From Rhodocyclaceae bacterium (lineage in GTDB: Bacteria; Pseudomonadota; Gammaproteobacteria; Burkholderiales; Ga0077523): 64,000 nucleotides of DNA. Below are positions 53,333 through 61,570 of the stretch, one piece after another (position 1 is the first letter of the stretch; each line of letters begins with the position of its first letter). The stretch is from NCBI GenBank assembly GCA_020248405.1, contig JADCHQ010000040.1, forward strand, positions 62,001 to 126,000. The letters run 5' to 3'. Both the position numbers and the translations under genes were made by a program. The notes below the pieces were generated by a model, which was not told where the DNA came from, did not search any database, and worked only from the letters and a program-made list of their open reading frames with translations.

Positions 53333-54622
53333 ATGCGAGTTCTCGTGCTGGGCAGCGGTGTGGTGGGCACCACGGCCGCGTGGTATCTCAACAAGGCCGG
53401 TCATGAAGTGACGGTGGTGGACCGCCAGCCCGCCTCTGGGCTGGAAACCAGCTTTGCCAATGGCGGCCAGATTTCGGTGAGCCACGCCGAGCCCTGGGCC
53501 AATCCCCATGCGCCTGCCACGATCCTCAAGTGGATTGCCCGGGAGGATGCGCCGCTGCTGTTCCGGCTGCGAGCCGAGCCGGCGCAGTGGTCATGGGGGC
53601 TGCGCTTCCTGTTCGAGTGCCTGCCGGGGCGAACCCAGGACAACATCGTGCAACTCGTCAACCTGGGGCTCTACAGCCGCGCGGCGCTGCAAGCGTTGCG
53701 CGCCGAGACCGGTATCCGCTACGAGCACCTCGAGCGCGGCATCCTGCACTTCTACACCAGCCAGGCCGAGTTCGAGGCCGCCGCCGCGCCAGCCGAGCTC
53801 ATGCGCCAGCACGGCGTCGACCGGCAGTTCAAGACCGCGGCCGAGTGCGTCGCCATCGAGCCGGCGCTGGCTTTCGCCCGTGATCCCATCGCCGGCGGCA
53901 CCTACACGCCCTCGGACGAATCGGGCAACGCCTGGATGTTCACGGAAGCGCTTTCAAAGCTCGCCGCCGCGCGCGGGGTGGTGTTCCACTACGGCACCGA
54001 TGTGCTCCGGCTGCTGGCCGCCGGCGGGCGCCTGGAGGGCGTGCGCGTGCGCCGGCCCGAGGGCGGCGAGGAGCTGCTGCGCGCCGATGCCTACGTGATG
54101 GCGCTGGGCAGCTACAGCACGCAACTGCTCAGGGGCGCCGGTATCCGCGTGGCGGTGTATCCGGCCAAGGGCTATTCCATCACCGTGCCGGTGGCGCAGG
54201 CTGAGCGCGCACCTTCGGTGAGTCTCACCGACGATGCCCACAAGCTGGTGTTCTCCCGTCTTGCCGACCAATTGCGGGTCGCGGGCACCGCCGAGCTGGC
54301 CGGCTGGAACACCGAGATCAACCGGGTGCGATGCCAGGCCATCGTCCGGCGTGCCGCGGCGCTGTTTCCCGGTGGCGCCCACTGGGCGCAGGCACGCTTC
54401 TGGGCCGGCCTGCGGCCGGCCACACCCGGAAACGTGCCCCTCATCGGGCGCTCTCGCCTCGCCAACTTGTTCCTCAACACCGGGCACGGTACGCTTGGCT
54501 GGACGCATGCCTGTGGTTCCGGCAAGGCGCTCGCCGATCTGGTCAGCGGCCGGGTCCCCGAGGTGGATTTCCGCTTCCTCGGCGTCGAGCGTCCCCGGAC
54601 GCTCAAGCCCCAGGCAGCCTGA
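53333..54622 (+). CDS. dadA: D-amino acid dehydrogenase
   Basis: FAD-dependent dehydrogenase of 429 residues that oxidises D-amino acids to 2-oxo acids and ammonia, passing electrons to the respiratory chain. Dinucleotide-binding VLVLGSGVVGTTAAWYLNKAGHEVTVVDRQ, SFANGGQISVSHAEPWANP, and the C-terminal GLRPATPGNVPLIGRS, NTGHGTLGWTHACGSGKALADLVSG. AAGGAG at 53320-53325 is well placed before the ATG. The upstream tandem glycine riboswitch suggests that glycine, or D-amino acids interconverted with it, is a physiological substrate or signal. Confidence 0.95.
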   Translation: MRVLVLGSGVVGTTAAWYLNKAGHEVTVVDRQPASGLETSFANGGQISVSHAEPWANPHAPATILKWIAREDAPLLFRLRAEPAQWSWGLRFLFECLPGRTQDNIVQLVNLGLYSRAALQALRAETGIRYEHLERGILHFYTSQAEFEAAAAPAELMRQHGVDRQFKTAAECVAIEPALAFARDPIAGGTYTPSDESGNAWMFTEALSKLAAARGVVFHYGTDVLRLLAAGGRLEGVRVRRPEGGEELLRADAYVMALGSYSTQLLRGAGIRVAVYPAKGYSITVPVAQAERAPSVSLTDDAHKLVFSRLADQLRVAGTAELAGWNTEINRVRCQAIVRRAAALFPGGAHWAQARFWAGLRPATPGNVPLIGRSRLANLFLNTGHGTLGWTHACGSGKALADLVSGRVPEVDFRFLGVERPRTLKPQAA

Positions 54623-54667
54623 CCGACGGATCCGTCAGAGGTCCGCACCAGTGGCATCACGGAGACG

Positions 54668-54686
54668 CCCGGCCTCCTTGGCCGGG
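54668..54686 (+). terminator. Possible hairpin terminator after dadA
   Basis: CCCGGCC (54668-54674) and GGCCGGG (54680-54686) make a perfect seven-pair stem with a five-base loop, 45 bases after the dadA stop. There is no T-run, so it may be a transcript-stabilising stem rather than a terminator. Confidence 0.35.
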
Positions 54687-54718
54687 TCCGGTCAATCGCC
54701 GTATCCAGGGAGACTTAC

Positions 54719-56464
54719 ATGACCCCGCTTCGCCTCCTGCCGCTCGCCGCGGCTGCTGTCCTGCTGGCCCCGGGTGCCGCCGAGGCGGGCCCCGCCGATG
54801 CCGACCTGCTTGCGGCCGCAAAGAACCGCGGCGAGTGGCTCATCTACGGCCGCACCTACGACAACCAGCGCTTCAGCCCGCTCACCGGCATCAAGCCCTC
54901 CAATGTGGCCGGGCTTCGCCCGGTGTGGAGTGCGGGCCTGAATTCCCTCGATGGCCTGGAGGCCACGCCGGTGGTCAGCGGCGGCGTGATGTACGTCACC
55001 GGCGCCCACTCCCACGTGTACGCCTTCGACGCCGTGAACGGCCAGCGCCTGTGGCACTGGGCGCCCGAGGAGCCGGAAGGGCTGGGCACGGTGCTGTGCT
55101 GCGGCCCGGTGAACCGCGGCGTGGCCGTGTACGGCGACCTGGTCTACGTGCTCACCCTGGATGCGCGGCTGGTGGCGCTGAAAAAGGACAGCGGCGAGGT
55201 GGCCTGGGAGAAGGTGATCGACGACTGGAAGAAGGGCATCTCCGCCACCGGCGCGCCCTACGTGGTGAAGGGCATGGTGGTGGTGGGCATCGCCGGCGGC
55301 GAGTACGGGGTGCGCGGCTATGTGCGCGCCTACGACGCCAAGTCTGGGGCCGAGAAGTGGACCACCCACACCGTTCCCGGCCCGGGCGAACCCGGCAACG
55401 AGTCCTGGCCCGGCGACACCTGGAAGACCGGCGGCGGCGCCACCTGGCAGTCGGGTGCCTACGACCCCGAGCTCGACCTGATCTACTGGGGCACCGGCAA
55501 TCCCGGACCGTGGAATTCCGACCTGCGCAAGGGCGACAACAAGTGGACCGCGTCGCTCATCGCCATGGATGCCGCCACCGGCAAGATCCGCTGGGGCTTC
55601 CAGTACACGCCCAACGACGGCTGGGACTACGACGGCAACAACGCACCCATCCTCGCCGACATCACCGTGGGCGGCAAGAAGGTAAAGGCGGCGCTGCAGA
55701 CCAACCGCAACGGCTTCTTCTACGTGCTCGACCGGGTAAGCGGAAAGTTCATCTATGCCGTGCCCACGGTGGACGGCATCAACTGGACCACCGGCATCGA
55801 CCCGGTCACCGGGCGGCCCGCGGTAAACGAGAAGATGCGCCCGCTCGCCGACGGCAAGACCGTGGTGCCCATCGTTCCCGGTCTGGAGGGCGGCACCAAC
55901 TGGTTCCCCATGGCCTTCAACCCCGAGACCGGCGTGGCCTTCGTGCCCACCAACACCTGGGCCATGGCGCTCACCGGCTACAAGCCTGAGGACATCAAGT
56001 ACGAGCCGGGCAAGGTGTACATGGGCATGGACTACAAGATGCACCGCATCTCCGAGACCGTAGGCAGGTTGCGCGCCTTCGACGTGCAGAAGAAGAAGTG
56101 GCTCTGGGAGATCGCCAGCCCGCTGCCGCTGTTCGCGGGCGTGCTCGCCACCAAGTCCGGCCTGGTGTTCTCGGGCGACCAGCAGGGCTTCTTCTTCGCG
56201 GCCGACGCGAAGACTGGCAAGGTGCTGTGGCGCTACCAGACCGGCTCGGGCATCAATGCCTCTCCCATCACCTACGAGATCGGCGGCAAGCAGTACGTGG
56301 CCATTCTCTCCGGCCTGGGAGGCGACCCGAGCTTCTATTTCAGCGGGCCCAAGGGCAACACGCTGTTCGTCTTCGCCCTGGACAACATGCCCGCGGCCAA
56401 GGCGGGCGCCGGCAAGTTCGGCGTGCCTGAGATCGAGGGTGCCCTCACCGCCGTGCCCAAGTGA
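54719..56464 (+). CDS. PQQ-dependent alcohol dehydrogenase with lanthanide-type signature
   Basis: Periplasmic quinoprotein of 581 residues with a signal peptide (LRLLPLAAAAVLLAPGAAEA) and an eight-bladed propeller with repeated tryptophan-docking motifs. The vicinal cysteines that pack on PQQ are Cys127-Cys128. Catalytic Asp303 is followed by Asp305 (WDYDGNN); that second aspartate is the known mark of lanthanide-dependent XoxF/PedH-type enzymes, where calcium enzymes usually carry a smaller residue. Electrons presumably pass to the cytochrome c encoded 64 bases downstream. No PQQ biosynthesis genes are in the window. The substrate, methanol or another alcohol, is not certain. Confidence 0.88.
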   Translation: MTPLRLLPLAAAAVLLAPGAAEAGPADADLLAAAKNRGEWLIYGRTYDNQRFSPLTGIKPSNVAGLRPVWSAGLNSLDGLEATPVVSGGVMYVTGAHSHVYAFDAVNGQRLWHWAPEEPEGLGTVLCCGPVNRGVAVYGDLVYVLTLDARLVALKKDSGEVAWEKVIDDWKKGISATGAPYVVKGMVVVGIAGGEYGVRGYVRAYDAKSGAEKWTTHTVPGPGEPGNESWPGDTWKTGGGATWQSGAYDPELDLIYWGTGNPGPWNSDLRKGDNKWTASLIAMDAATGKIRWGFQYTPNDGWDYDGNNAPILADITVGGKKVKAALQTNRNGFFYVLDRVSGKFIYAVPTVDGINWTTGIDPVTGRPAVNEKMRPLADGKTVVPIVPGLEGGTNWFPMAFNPETGVAFVPTNTWAMALTGYKPEDIKYEPGKVYMGMDYKMHRISETVGRLRAFDVQKKKWLWEIASPLPLFAGVLATKSGLVFSGDQQGFFFAADAKTGKVLWRYQTGSGINASPITYEIGGKQYVAILSGLGGDPSFYFSGPKGNTLFVFALDNMPAAKAGAGKFGVPEIEGALTAVPK

Positions 56465-56528
56465 GGCCGCCGCCTCGTGATGCAACGCGCCACTGGGGTG
56501 GGTGGCGCGTCCAGAGCGCGACCCGCGC

Positions 56529-56900
56529 ATGAAACGCTGCGTCCGTTGCCTTGCCGGCGCGCTGGCCCTCGTGGCCGGCGCGGCCTATCCCCAGGCGCAC
56601 CAGCCGCCCAAGGTGGAGGTGGACGCCTACCAGTGGGAGAGCCCCGAAAACCCCTTCAGCGGCGATGCCGAGGCCATTGCTGAAGGGCAGCGCTTGTATC
56701 GCAGCACCTGCTACATCTGTCACGCCGACACCGGCTCGCGCGGCCCCAACCTGCGCAAGAGCAAGCTCAAGGGGCAGGCGTTCCTCAAGGTGGTGATCAA
56801 CGGCCGCAAGAACACCCAGATGCCGGCCTGGAAGGGCAAGCTCACCGAGGCCGAGATGTGGAAGATCTACAGCTTCATCGAGGCCCCGGCGCCGCAGTGA
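56529..56900 (+). CDS. Class I cytochrome c, probable electron acceptor of the PQQ dehydrogenase
   Basis: Exported monohaem cytochrome of 123 residues. Signal peptide to about residue 23, haem-binding CYICH (61-65) and likely axial Met98 in NTQMPAW. A conserved tryptophan-containing C-terminal helix (EAEMWKIYSFIEAP) completes the fold. The gene directly follows the quinoprotein gene, the arrangement of XoxF-XoxG or ExaA-ExaB pairs, so it should accept electrons from the dehydrogenase. ATG 56529 is chosen over an in-frame GTG at 56502 because it gives a good signal peptide. Confidence 0.9.
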   Translation: MKRCVRCLAGALALVAGAAYPQAHQPPKVEVDAYQWESPENPFSGDAEAIAEGQRLYRSTCYICHADTGSRGPNLRKSKLKGQAFLKVVINGRKNTQMPAWKGKLTEAEMWKIYSFIEAPAPQ

Positions 56901-56931
56901 GCGGGCGGCCCGCCACCCGCGCGGAGGGGGC

Positions 56932-57744
56932 TCAGTGGGGCAGCAGGCCCCAGAGCATTTTCATCGCCATGAGGGTGAGGACCACGGCGAACACCCGCTT
57001 CAGGCGCGGCACCGGCAGCCGGTGGGCAAGTCGCGCCCCCATGGGCACGGTGACGAAGGTGCCGGCCACGATGCCCGCCAGCGCCGGCAGGTACACGTAA
57101 CCTGCCGACAGGGCCGGCAGGTGGTCCTTGTCCCACCCCGTCCACAGGTAGCCCGCCACCCCGGCCAGCGCGATGGGCAGCCCCAGGGCCGCGGAGGTGC
57201 CCACGCACTGGCGCATGGGCACGTTGCACAGGCTCATGAGCGGAATGCTCACGAAGCCGCCGCCGGCACCCACCAGCGCGGACATGACCCCCACAGCGGC
57301 GGCGGTGGCCTGCATCCCAGCCGGACCGGGCAACTGCCGCGAGGGCTTGGGCCTGAGGTCCAGGAACATGTTCACCGCGGAGTACACCACGAAGCCGGTG
57401 AACACCCACGCCAGCCACTTGGAGCGCAGCAACTCCGCCACAGCGGCGCCGCCGATGGTGCCCGCCATCAGCCCCAGTGCGCTGTGACGCACGATGTCCC
57501 ACCGCACCGCGCCGTGGGCGTGGTGCGAGCGGGCACTCTTCAGAGAGGTGAACACGATGGTGGCCATGGAGGTGCCCAGGGCCAGGTGCATGATGCGATC
57601 GGGTGGAAAGCCCTGGGCGTTGAAGGCGATCACCATGAGCGACACCAGGATCAGGCCGCCGCCCACGCCGAGCAGCCCGGCAAAAAACCCCGCGAACAGC
57701 CCCATGGCCGGGTAGACCACCCACCACCACGACACGCCTGGCAC
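56932..57744 (-). CDS. TSUP-family permease (TauE/SafE)
   Basis: Second TSUP permease of the window, 270 residues, about eight membrane helices. Repeat signatures GLLGVGGGLILVSLM and ALVGAGGGFVSIPLM mark the two halves. The gene converges on the cytochrome c gene and begins four bases after the EVE-domain stop, so these two minus-strand genes may share a transcript. It is only distantly similar to the permease at 29250. Substrate unknown. Confidence 0.88.
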   Translation of the reverse strand: MPGVSWWWVVYPAMGLFAGFFAGLLGVGGGLILVSLMVIAFNAQGFPPDRIMHLALGTSMATIVFTSLKSARSHHAHGAVRWDIVRHSALGLMAGTIGGAAVAELLRSKWLAWVFTGFVVYSAVNMFLDLRPKPSRQLPGPAGMQATAAAVGVMSALVGAGGGFVSIPLMSLCNVPMRQCVGTSAALGLPIALAGVAGYLWTGWDKDHLPALSAGYVYLPALAGIVAGTFVTVPMGARLAHRLPVPRLKRVFAVVLTLMAMKMLWGLLPH

Positions 57745-57748
57745 CCGC

Positions 57749-58207
57749 TCAGTCCAGCAGACGCTCGATGAACACCCACTCGTCGAGCGTCACCGGTGTG
57801 ATGGACAGGCGGTTGCCGCGCTGCAGGATGCGCATGCCCGCCAGTTCCGGATGGCTGCGCAGTTCGCCGATGCCCATGAGCCGGGTCTTCTTCACCAGTT
57901 GCACGTCCACGTGCATCCAGCGCGGGTTCTCGCGCGTGGCCTTGGGGTCGAAGTACTTGCTGGCGGGGTCGAACTGGGTGTCGTCGGGGTAGGCGGGGCT
58001 GGCCACGCGGGCAATGCCGGCAATTCCCGGCTCGGCACAGCTCGAGTGATAGAACAACACTGGATCGCCAGGCTGCATGAGATCGCGCATGAAATTGCGC
58101 GCCTGGTAGTTGCGCACGCCGAACCACGGCACCGTGCGGCGTGGCATCGCGGCCAGGTGGTCGACGCCCACCTCTTCGGGTTCGGACTTCATCAGCCAAT
58201 GACGCAC
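57749..58207 (-). CDS. EVE domain-containing protein
   Basis: Protein of 152 residues, entirely one EVE domain, a PUA-like fold proposed to bind modified bases in RNA or DNA. Starts RHWLMKSEPEEVGVDHLAAM and contains VPWFGVRNYQARNFMRDLMQPGDPVLFYHSS, DEWVFIERLLD at the end. GTG 58205-58207 is favoured: a GGGAG-type site sits upstream and a longer reading would run into the 6S RNA terminator. Found beside 6S RNA and zapA in many betaproteobacteria. Confidence 0.92.
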   Translation of the reverse strand: MRHWLMKSEPEEVGVDHLAAMPRRTVPWFGVRNYQARNFMRDLMQPGDPVLFYHSSCAEPGIAGIARVASPAYPDDTQFDPASKYFDPKATRENPRWMHVDVQLVKKTRLMGIGELRSHPELAGMRILQRGNRLSITPVTLDEWVFIERLLD

Positions 58208-58243
58208 GGCGCACTGCTCCCTGGAGCAAGGAAAGGACGCGGC

Positions 58244-58275
58244 AAAAAACGAGAGGCGGCATGCGCCGCCTCTCG
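58244..58275 (-). terminator. Intrinsic terminator of the 6S RNA transcript
   Basis: On the minus strand a perfect 11-pair stem, CGAGAGGCGGC with GCCGCCTCTCG (58275-58250), has a four-base loop and is followed by six T residues (58249-58244). It ends a minus-strand transcript coming from zapA or the 6S RNA, before the EVE gene. Confidence 0.9.
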
Positions 58276-58284
58276 TCTGCCGCT

Positions 58285-58475
58285 TCGGGGTGCCCCCCGC
58301 AAATGCCGTCGGGTCGGGTCCCTTGAACCAGAGGTTCAAGAGTGGCCACGTTCCGAGTGCCGCAGGTGCGTCCGGCGTGGGACGCTCACAAAAGCACTCG
58401 AGGAGCGCAGCGCTACGAATTGCATTGGTTCAGGAAACATCGACCCGGGTCGAACACCGCAGGGAGCGAAACCTG
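58285..58475 (-). ncRNA. ssrS: 6S RNA
   Basis: Structured non-coding segment between zapA and the EVE gene, the standard betaproteobacterial site for 6S RNA, which binds sigma-70 RNA polymerase by mimicking an open promoter. On the minus strand, CTTGAACC-tctg-GGTTCAAG near 58322-58341 closely matches the conserved 3' hairpin of 6S RNA. An upstream CCTGAACC near 58431 and GCGCTCC near 58404 parallel the 5' strand. GGGTCG (about 58451-58446) can pair with CGACCC (about 58317-58312) to close the long rod. A strong terminator follows. Ends are approximate. Confidence 0.72.
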
Positions 58476-58511
58476 CAACAGCCGTGGCCTTCAAGCCCCG
58501 CGGCCAGGGCG

Positions 58512-58826
58512 CTAGAACAAACGCTCCTGGCTGGCCAACGACGCGTCGATGGCCGACTGCATGGCCGCGATTCTACGCGCCAACTCACCCGCATCAAGCC
58601 CGGTGCCGGGCAGCTTCATGGTGAGCAGCTCGTGGGCGATGTTCAGCGCCGCCATCACCGCCACCCGCTCCGTGCCCACCACCTTGCCGGCATCGCGGAT
58701 GGCGCACATCTTCTGGTCGAGATAGGCCACCGCCCGCAGCAACTGGTCTCGCTCCCCATCGGGAACGCTGATACGAAATTCGCGCCCCATAATCTTCACG
58801 TCCATGGCCTTGGCGTCCTTGCTCAT
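58512..58826 (-). CDS. zapA: Cell division protein ZapA
   Basis: FtsZ-associated protein of 104 residues that bundles FtsZ filaments at the septum. N-terminal beta region (DVKIMGREFRISVPDGERDQLLRAVAYLDQKM) and a C-terminal coiled coil; KVVGTERVAVMAALNIAHELL is the central helix. Preceded by a ZapB-like coiled-coil gene, 18 bases upstream, and followed by 6S RNA. Confidence 0.93.
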   Translation of the reverse strand: MSKDAKAMDVKIMGREFRISVPDGERDQLLRAVAYLDQKMCAIRDAGKVVGTERVAVMAALNIAHELLTMKLPGTGLDAGELARRIAAMQSAIDASLASQERLF

Positions 58827-58844
58827 GGGGTGACCTCCGGGCGC

Positions 58845-59045
58845 TTACTCGGCATCCTGGGGCAGCCGGCCCAGCAGGCCTTCGAGCCGGGCGCGGGCGG
58901 CCGTGACGCGATCGCGCAACAGCTTGTTGTCGTTGTTGGCGGAGGCGATCTGCTGGCGCAGTTGACCGTTCTCGTCGCGCAGCCGCTCGGCGAGCCGGAT
59001 GAGCTGTTGCAGCCGGTCTTCGAGGGCGTTCAACTCGGCATCCAT
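58845..59045 (-). CDS. Small coiled-coil protein, ZapB-like (TIGR02449 type)
   Basis: Protein of 66 residues predicted to be one continuous coiled coil: leucines at heptad spacing through LNALEDRLQQLIRLAERLRDENGQLRQQIASANNDNKLLRDRV. Position directly before zapA is that of the TIGR02449 family, thought to play the role of ZapB in division. The ATG at 59043-59045 is preferred; a GTG three codons earlier is possible. Confidence 0.85.
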   Translation of the reverse strand: MDAELNALEDRLQQLIRLAERLRDENGQLRQQIASANNDNKLLRDRVTAARARLEGLLGRLPQDAE

Positions 59046-59195
59046 GGACCTCACTATATGGAAAGAAAATCAATCCGGTCAACGCATAACACGCACTGCC
59101 TGAGACCTTGCGGAAGGTTTGGGCAAGCGGCGGCTGCGCTTCGTGGGCGCGGCTCAGGCCAAAGCCCACGCCGCCGGGATTACCATTGCCGCAGC

Positions 59196-59417
59196 CTTGA
59201 GGTGCCCGTGCTGGATTCTCCGGCCGGGATAATCGGGAAACAGGTGGCGCCGCGCGGAGCAACCCTCTGCCAAGCCAGGCCTGTGCTGCCCCCGCAACGG
59301 TGGGCGAGGAAGGGCGGTTCACGATGCCACTGCCGGCCTGTCCGGGCGCTGCGCGCCGGATGGGCGGGTGGGAAGGCGAACCGCCTCAGGCTCGCGAGCC
59401 CGGAGACCGGCCTCAAG
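59196..59417 (+). ncRNA. Cobalamin (B12) riboswitch
   Basis: Adenosylcobalamin-class aptamer. CTTGAGG (59196-59202) pairs with CCTCAAG (59411-59417) as P1. Conserved pieces appear in order: GGTGCCCG, GGGATAATCGGGAA followed by CAGGTGG, the B12 box core GCCCCCGCAACGGTG (about 59287-59301), GATGCCACTG, GGGTGGGAAGGCG and GAGCCCGGAGACCGGCC. It precedes the TonB-dependent receptor gene by about 140 bases, so the vitamin should repress receptor synthesis. Confidence 0.95.
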
Positions 59418-59492
59418 CGCGACCGGCGACGTTCCGCGGGGTGGCGGACGCTGCGGGCGGCATGGCCTCGTGCGGTGCCGCCCGGTGCGATT

Positions 59493-59558
59493 CATCCCCT
59501 GGCGCGGTGCGCGCCTTCTTCACATCGGGTTCGCGGCGGGCGGACCCTTAGGGGGATG
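59493..59558 (+). promoter_or_regulatory. Possible Shine-Dalgarno sequestering element of the B12 riboswitch
   Basis: CATCCCCT at 59493-59500 can pair, with one bulge, to AGGGGGATG at 59550-59558, which contains the ribosome binding site of the receptor gene (ATG at 59561). No T-run terminator is visible between aptamer and gene, so control at translation is more likely than at transcription. Confidence 0.5.
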
Positions 59559-59560
59559 CC

Positions 59561-61516
59561 ATGTCTCGATGCCGCTTTGCTTTTGCACTGGCGCTGCCGC
59601 TTTCATTACCTGCGGTGGCGCAATCCAATCTTTCCACCCCCGACGTGGTGGTCACCGCGTCGCGTTTCGTACAGCCGCGACGCGACCCGGCCGTGGGGGT
59701 GACGGTGATCACCGCAGAGGAGATCCGCGCCAGCGGCGCGCTCACCCTTCCCGAGGTGCTGTCACGCCAGGCAGGGTTCACGGTGCGCGACAGTTCCGGC
59801 AGCCCCAACCGCCAGATCGACCTGCGCGGCTTCGGCATCACCGGCGACCAGAACACGCTCATCCTGGTGAACGGCCAGCGGCTTTCGGAAAACGAAACCA
59901 CACCGGCGGACCTGGCCTCCATTTCGCTGGCCAGCGTGGAGCGCATCGAAGTGCTGCGCTCCAGCGGCGCGGTGCTCTACGGCAGCGGCGCCACGGGCGG
60001 CACGGTGAACATCATCACCCGCGGCCCCCAACCCGGCGAGCGCCAGGGCCGGGTAGCGGCCACCGCCGGCAGCTACGGCACCCTGGGCTTGTCGGCGGGC
60101 GCCAGCCTGGCGGGCGAGCGCCTGGGCGTGAGCGTGAGCGCCAGCGCGCTTGCCTCGGATAATTACCGCGTCAACAACGATCTGCGCCAGAACAACCTGT
60201 CGGGCGAGCTGACCTGGTTTGGCGACCGCGGCCCCGTGGCGCTGCGATTCGCCAGCGGCAGCCAGGACTTGCGGCTACCCGGCGCGCGCACCGAGGCGCA
60301 ACTGCAAACCGACCGGCGCGGTGCCAGCACCCCCAACGACTATCTCTCCCTGGACAACACCCGCGTGGGCGTGGCTGCCGTGCAGGACCTGGGGCTGCTG
60401 GAGGCGGCGCTGGACCTCGGACACCGCGAGCGGCGCTCGCGGTCTTTCCAGTTCGGCGACTTCAACGACGTCAATGGCCGCGTCACCAGTGTCTCGCCGC
60501 GCGTGCGGGTGCCCTTTGCCCTTGGGCCCGCGTCCAGCCAGTTGGTGGCGGGCGTGGACTGGGATGAATGGCAGTTCGACAACCGCATCGCCTCGTTCGG
60601 CTACTTCGGCACCGCCACGCAACGCAATCTCGCCGGCTACGTGCAGAACACCCTGGAACTGCCCTCCGGCACCACCGCAAGCCTGGGGGTACGACAGCAA
60701 CGCGTTGCCACGTCGCTGGCCGAACAGTCCCTCGGCCAGCAGGACGCCGCGCAGGTGCGCACCGTCAACGCCTGGGAGGTGGCCCTGCGCCAGGCCCTGG
60801 GCGAGCAGTGGTCCGCCTACGGCAAGGCGGGCCGGAGTTTCCGGGTCGCCGTGGTGGACGAGATTCGCGGCTTCGGCTTCGTGCCGCCGGCGCTGCTCGA
60901 GCCACAGATTTCGGTGGACCGGGAGATCGGCCTGCTCTGGTCCCATGGAGGGCACCGGATGCGGGTGGCGGCCTTTCGTTCCAATCTGGACCACGAGATC
61001 ATGTTCGTGCCCTTCGCGCCGCCCTTCGGCGCCAACGTCAACCTGCCGCCCACCCGCCGCGAGGGTGTCGAGCTGGAGGGGGGCGTCCAGCTGTCGCCGG
61101 TGCTGGGCATCGGCGGCACCTACACGTTCACCAATGCCCAGTTCCGCTCGGGCAGCGTGGGCGGGGTGGATGTTGCCGGCAACCACATTCCGCTGGTGCC
61201 CCGGCATCGCGCCTCCGCCACCCTGACCTGGCGGCCCGCGGAGGCCTGGCAGGCCAGCGCGGTGCTCACCTACGTGGGCACCCAGGTCTACGACAACGAC
61301 CAGGCCAACACCTTCGGGCGGCGCATGCCCGCCTACACCCTGCTGGACCTGAACGCGGCGTGGAGCGGCGGGCCGTGGACCCTGCGCGCCGCGCTGCTCA
61401 ACGCCACCGGCGAGAAGTACTACAGCTACGCCATCGCCACTGGCACCACCTTCAGCGCCTACCCGGCCGCGCTGCCCACGCTGCTGGTGACCGCCGAGTA
61501 CCGCTTCGGCCGCTGA
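59561..61516 (+). CDS. btuB: TonB-dependent outer-membrane receptor, probably for cobalamin
   Basis: 651-residue outer-membrane receptor. Signal peptide (FAFALALPLSLPAVAQ), TonB box at PDVVVTASR (about 27-35), plug domain with LPEVLSRQAGFTVRDSSG, QIDLRGFG and VERIEVLRSSGAVLYGSGATGGTVNIIT, then the 22-strand barrel ending in a C-terminal aromatic-rich strand (LLVTAEYRFGR). The B12 riboswitch upstream is the main reason to assign cobalamin or corrinoid transport. No btuCDF genes are adjacent. Confidence 0.88.
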   Translation: MSRCRFAFALALPLSLPAVAQSNLSTPDVVVTASRFVQPRRDPAVGVTVITAEEIRASGALTLPEVLSRQAGFTVRDSSGSPNRQIDLRGFGITGDQNTLILVNGQRLSENETTPADLASISLASVERIEVLRSSGAVLYGSGATGGTVNIITRGPQPGERQGRVAATAGSYGTLGLSAGASLAGERLGVSVSASALASDNYRVNNDLRQNNLSGELTWFGDRGPVALRFASGSQDLRLPGARTEAQLQTDRRGASTPNDYLSLDNTRVGVAAVQDLGLLEAALDLGHRERRSRSFQFGDFNDVNGRVTSVSPRVRVPFALGPASSQLVAGVDWDEWQFDNRIASFGYFGTATQRNLAGYVQNTLELPSGTTASLGVRQQRVATSLAEQSLGQQDAAQVRTVNAWEVALRQALGEQWSAYGKAGRSFRVAVVDEIRGFGFVPPALLEPQISVDREIGLLWSHGGHRMRVAAFRSNLDHEIMFVPFAPPFGANVNLPPTRREGVELEGGVQLSPVLGIGGTYTFTNAQFRSGSVGGVDVAGNHIPLVPRHRASATLTWRPAEAWQASAVLTYVGTQVYDNDQANTFGRRMPAYTLLDLNAAWSGGPWTLRAALLNATGEKYYSYAIATGTTFSAYPAALPTLLVTAEYRFGR

Positions 61517-61520
61517 ACCG

Positions 61521-61552
61521 CGCGCCGTCCCCGGCCGCCCGGGGGCGGCGCG
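61521..61552 (+). terminator. Probable hairpin terminator after the TonB receptor gene
   Basis: CGCGCCG and CCCCGG pair with CCGGGG and CGGCGCG to form a long, very GC-rich stem just after the receptor stop. The following TTCTGCT is a weak T-tract. It lies 18 bases before the msbA start. Confidence 0.5.
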
Positions 61553-61570
61553 TTCTGCTATCGTCCGCCC

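Noticed and set aside
56901..56931. GC-rich hairpin between the cytochrome c and permease genes as terminator
   Set aside because: Inverted repeat is imperfect and there is no T-run in either direction.
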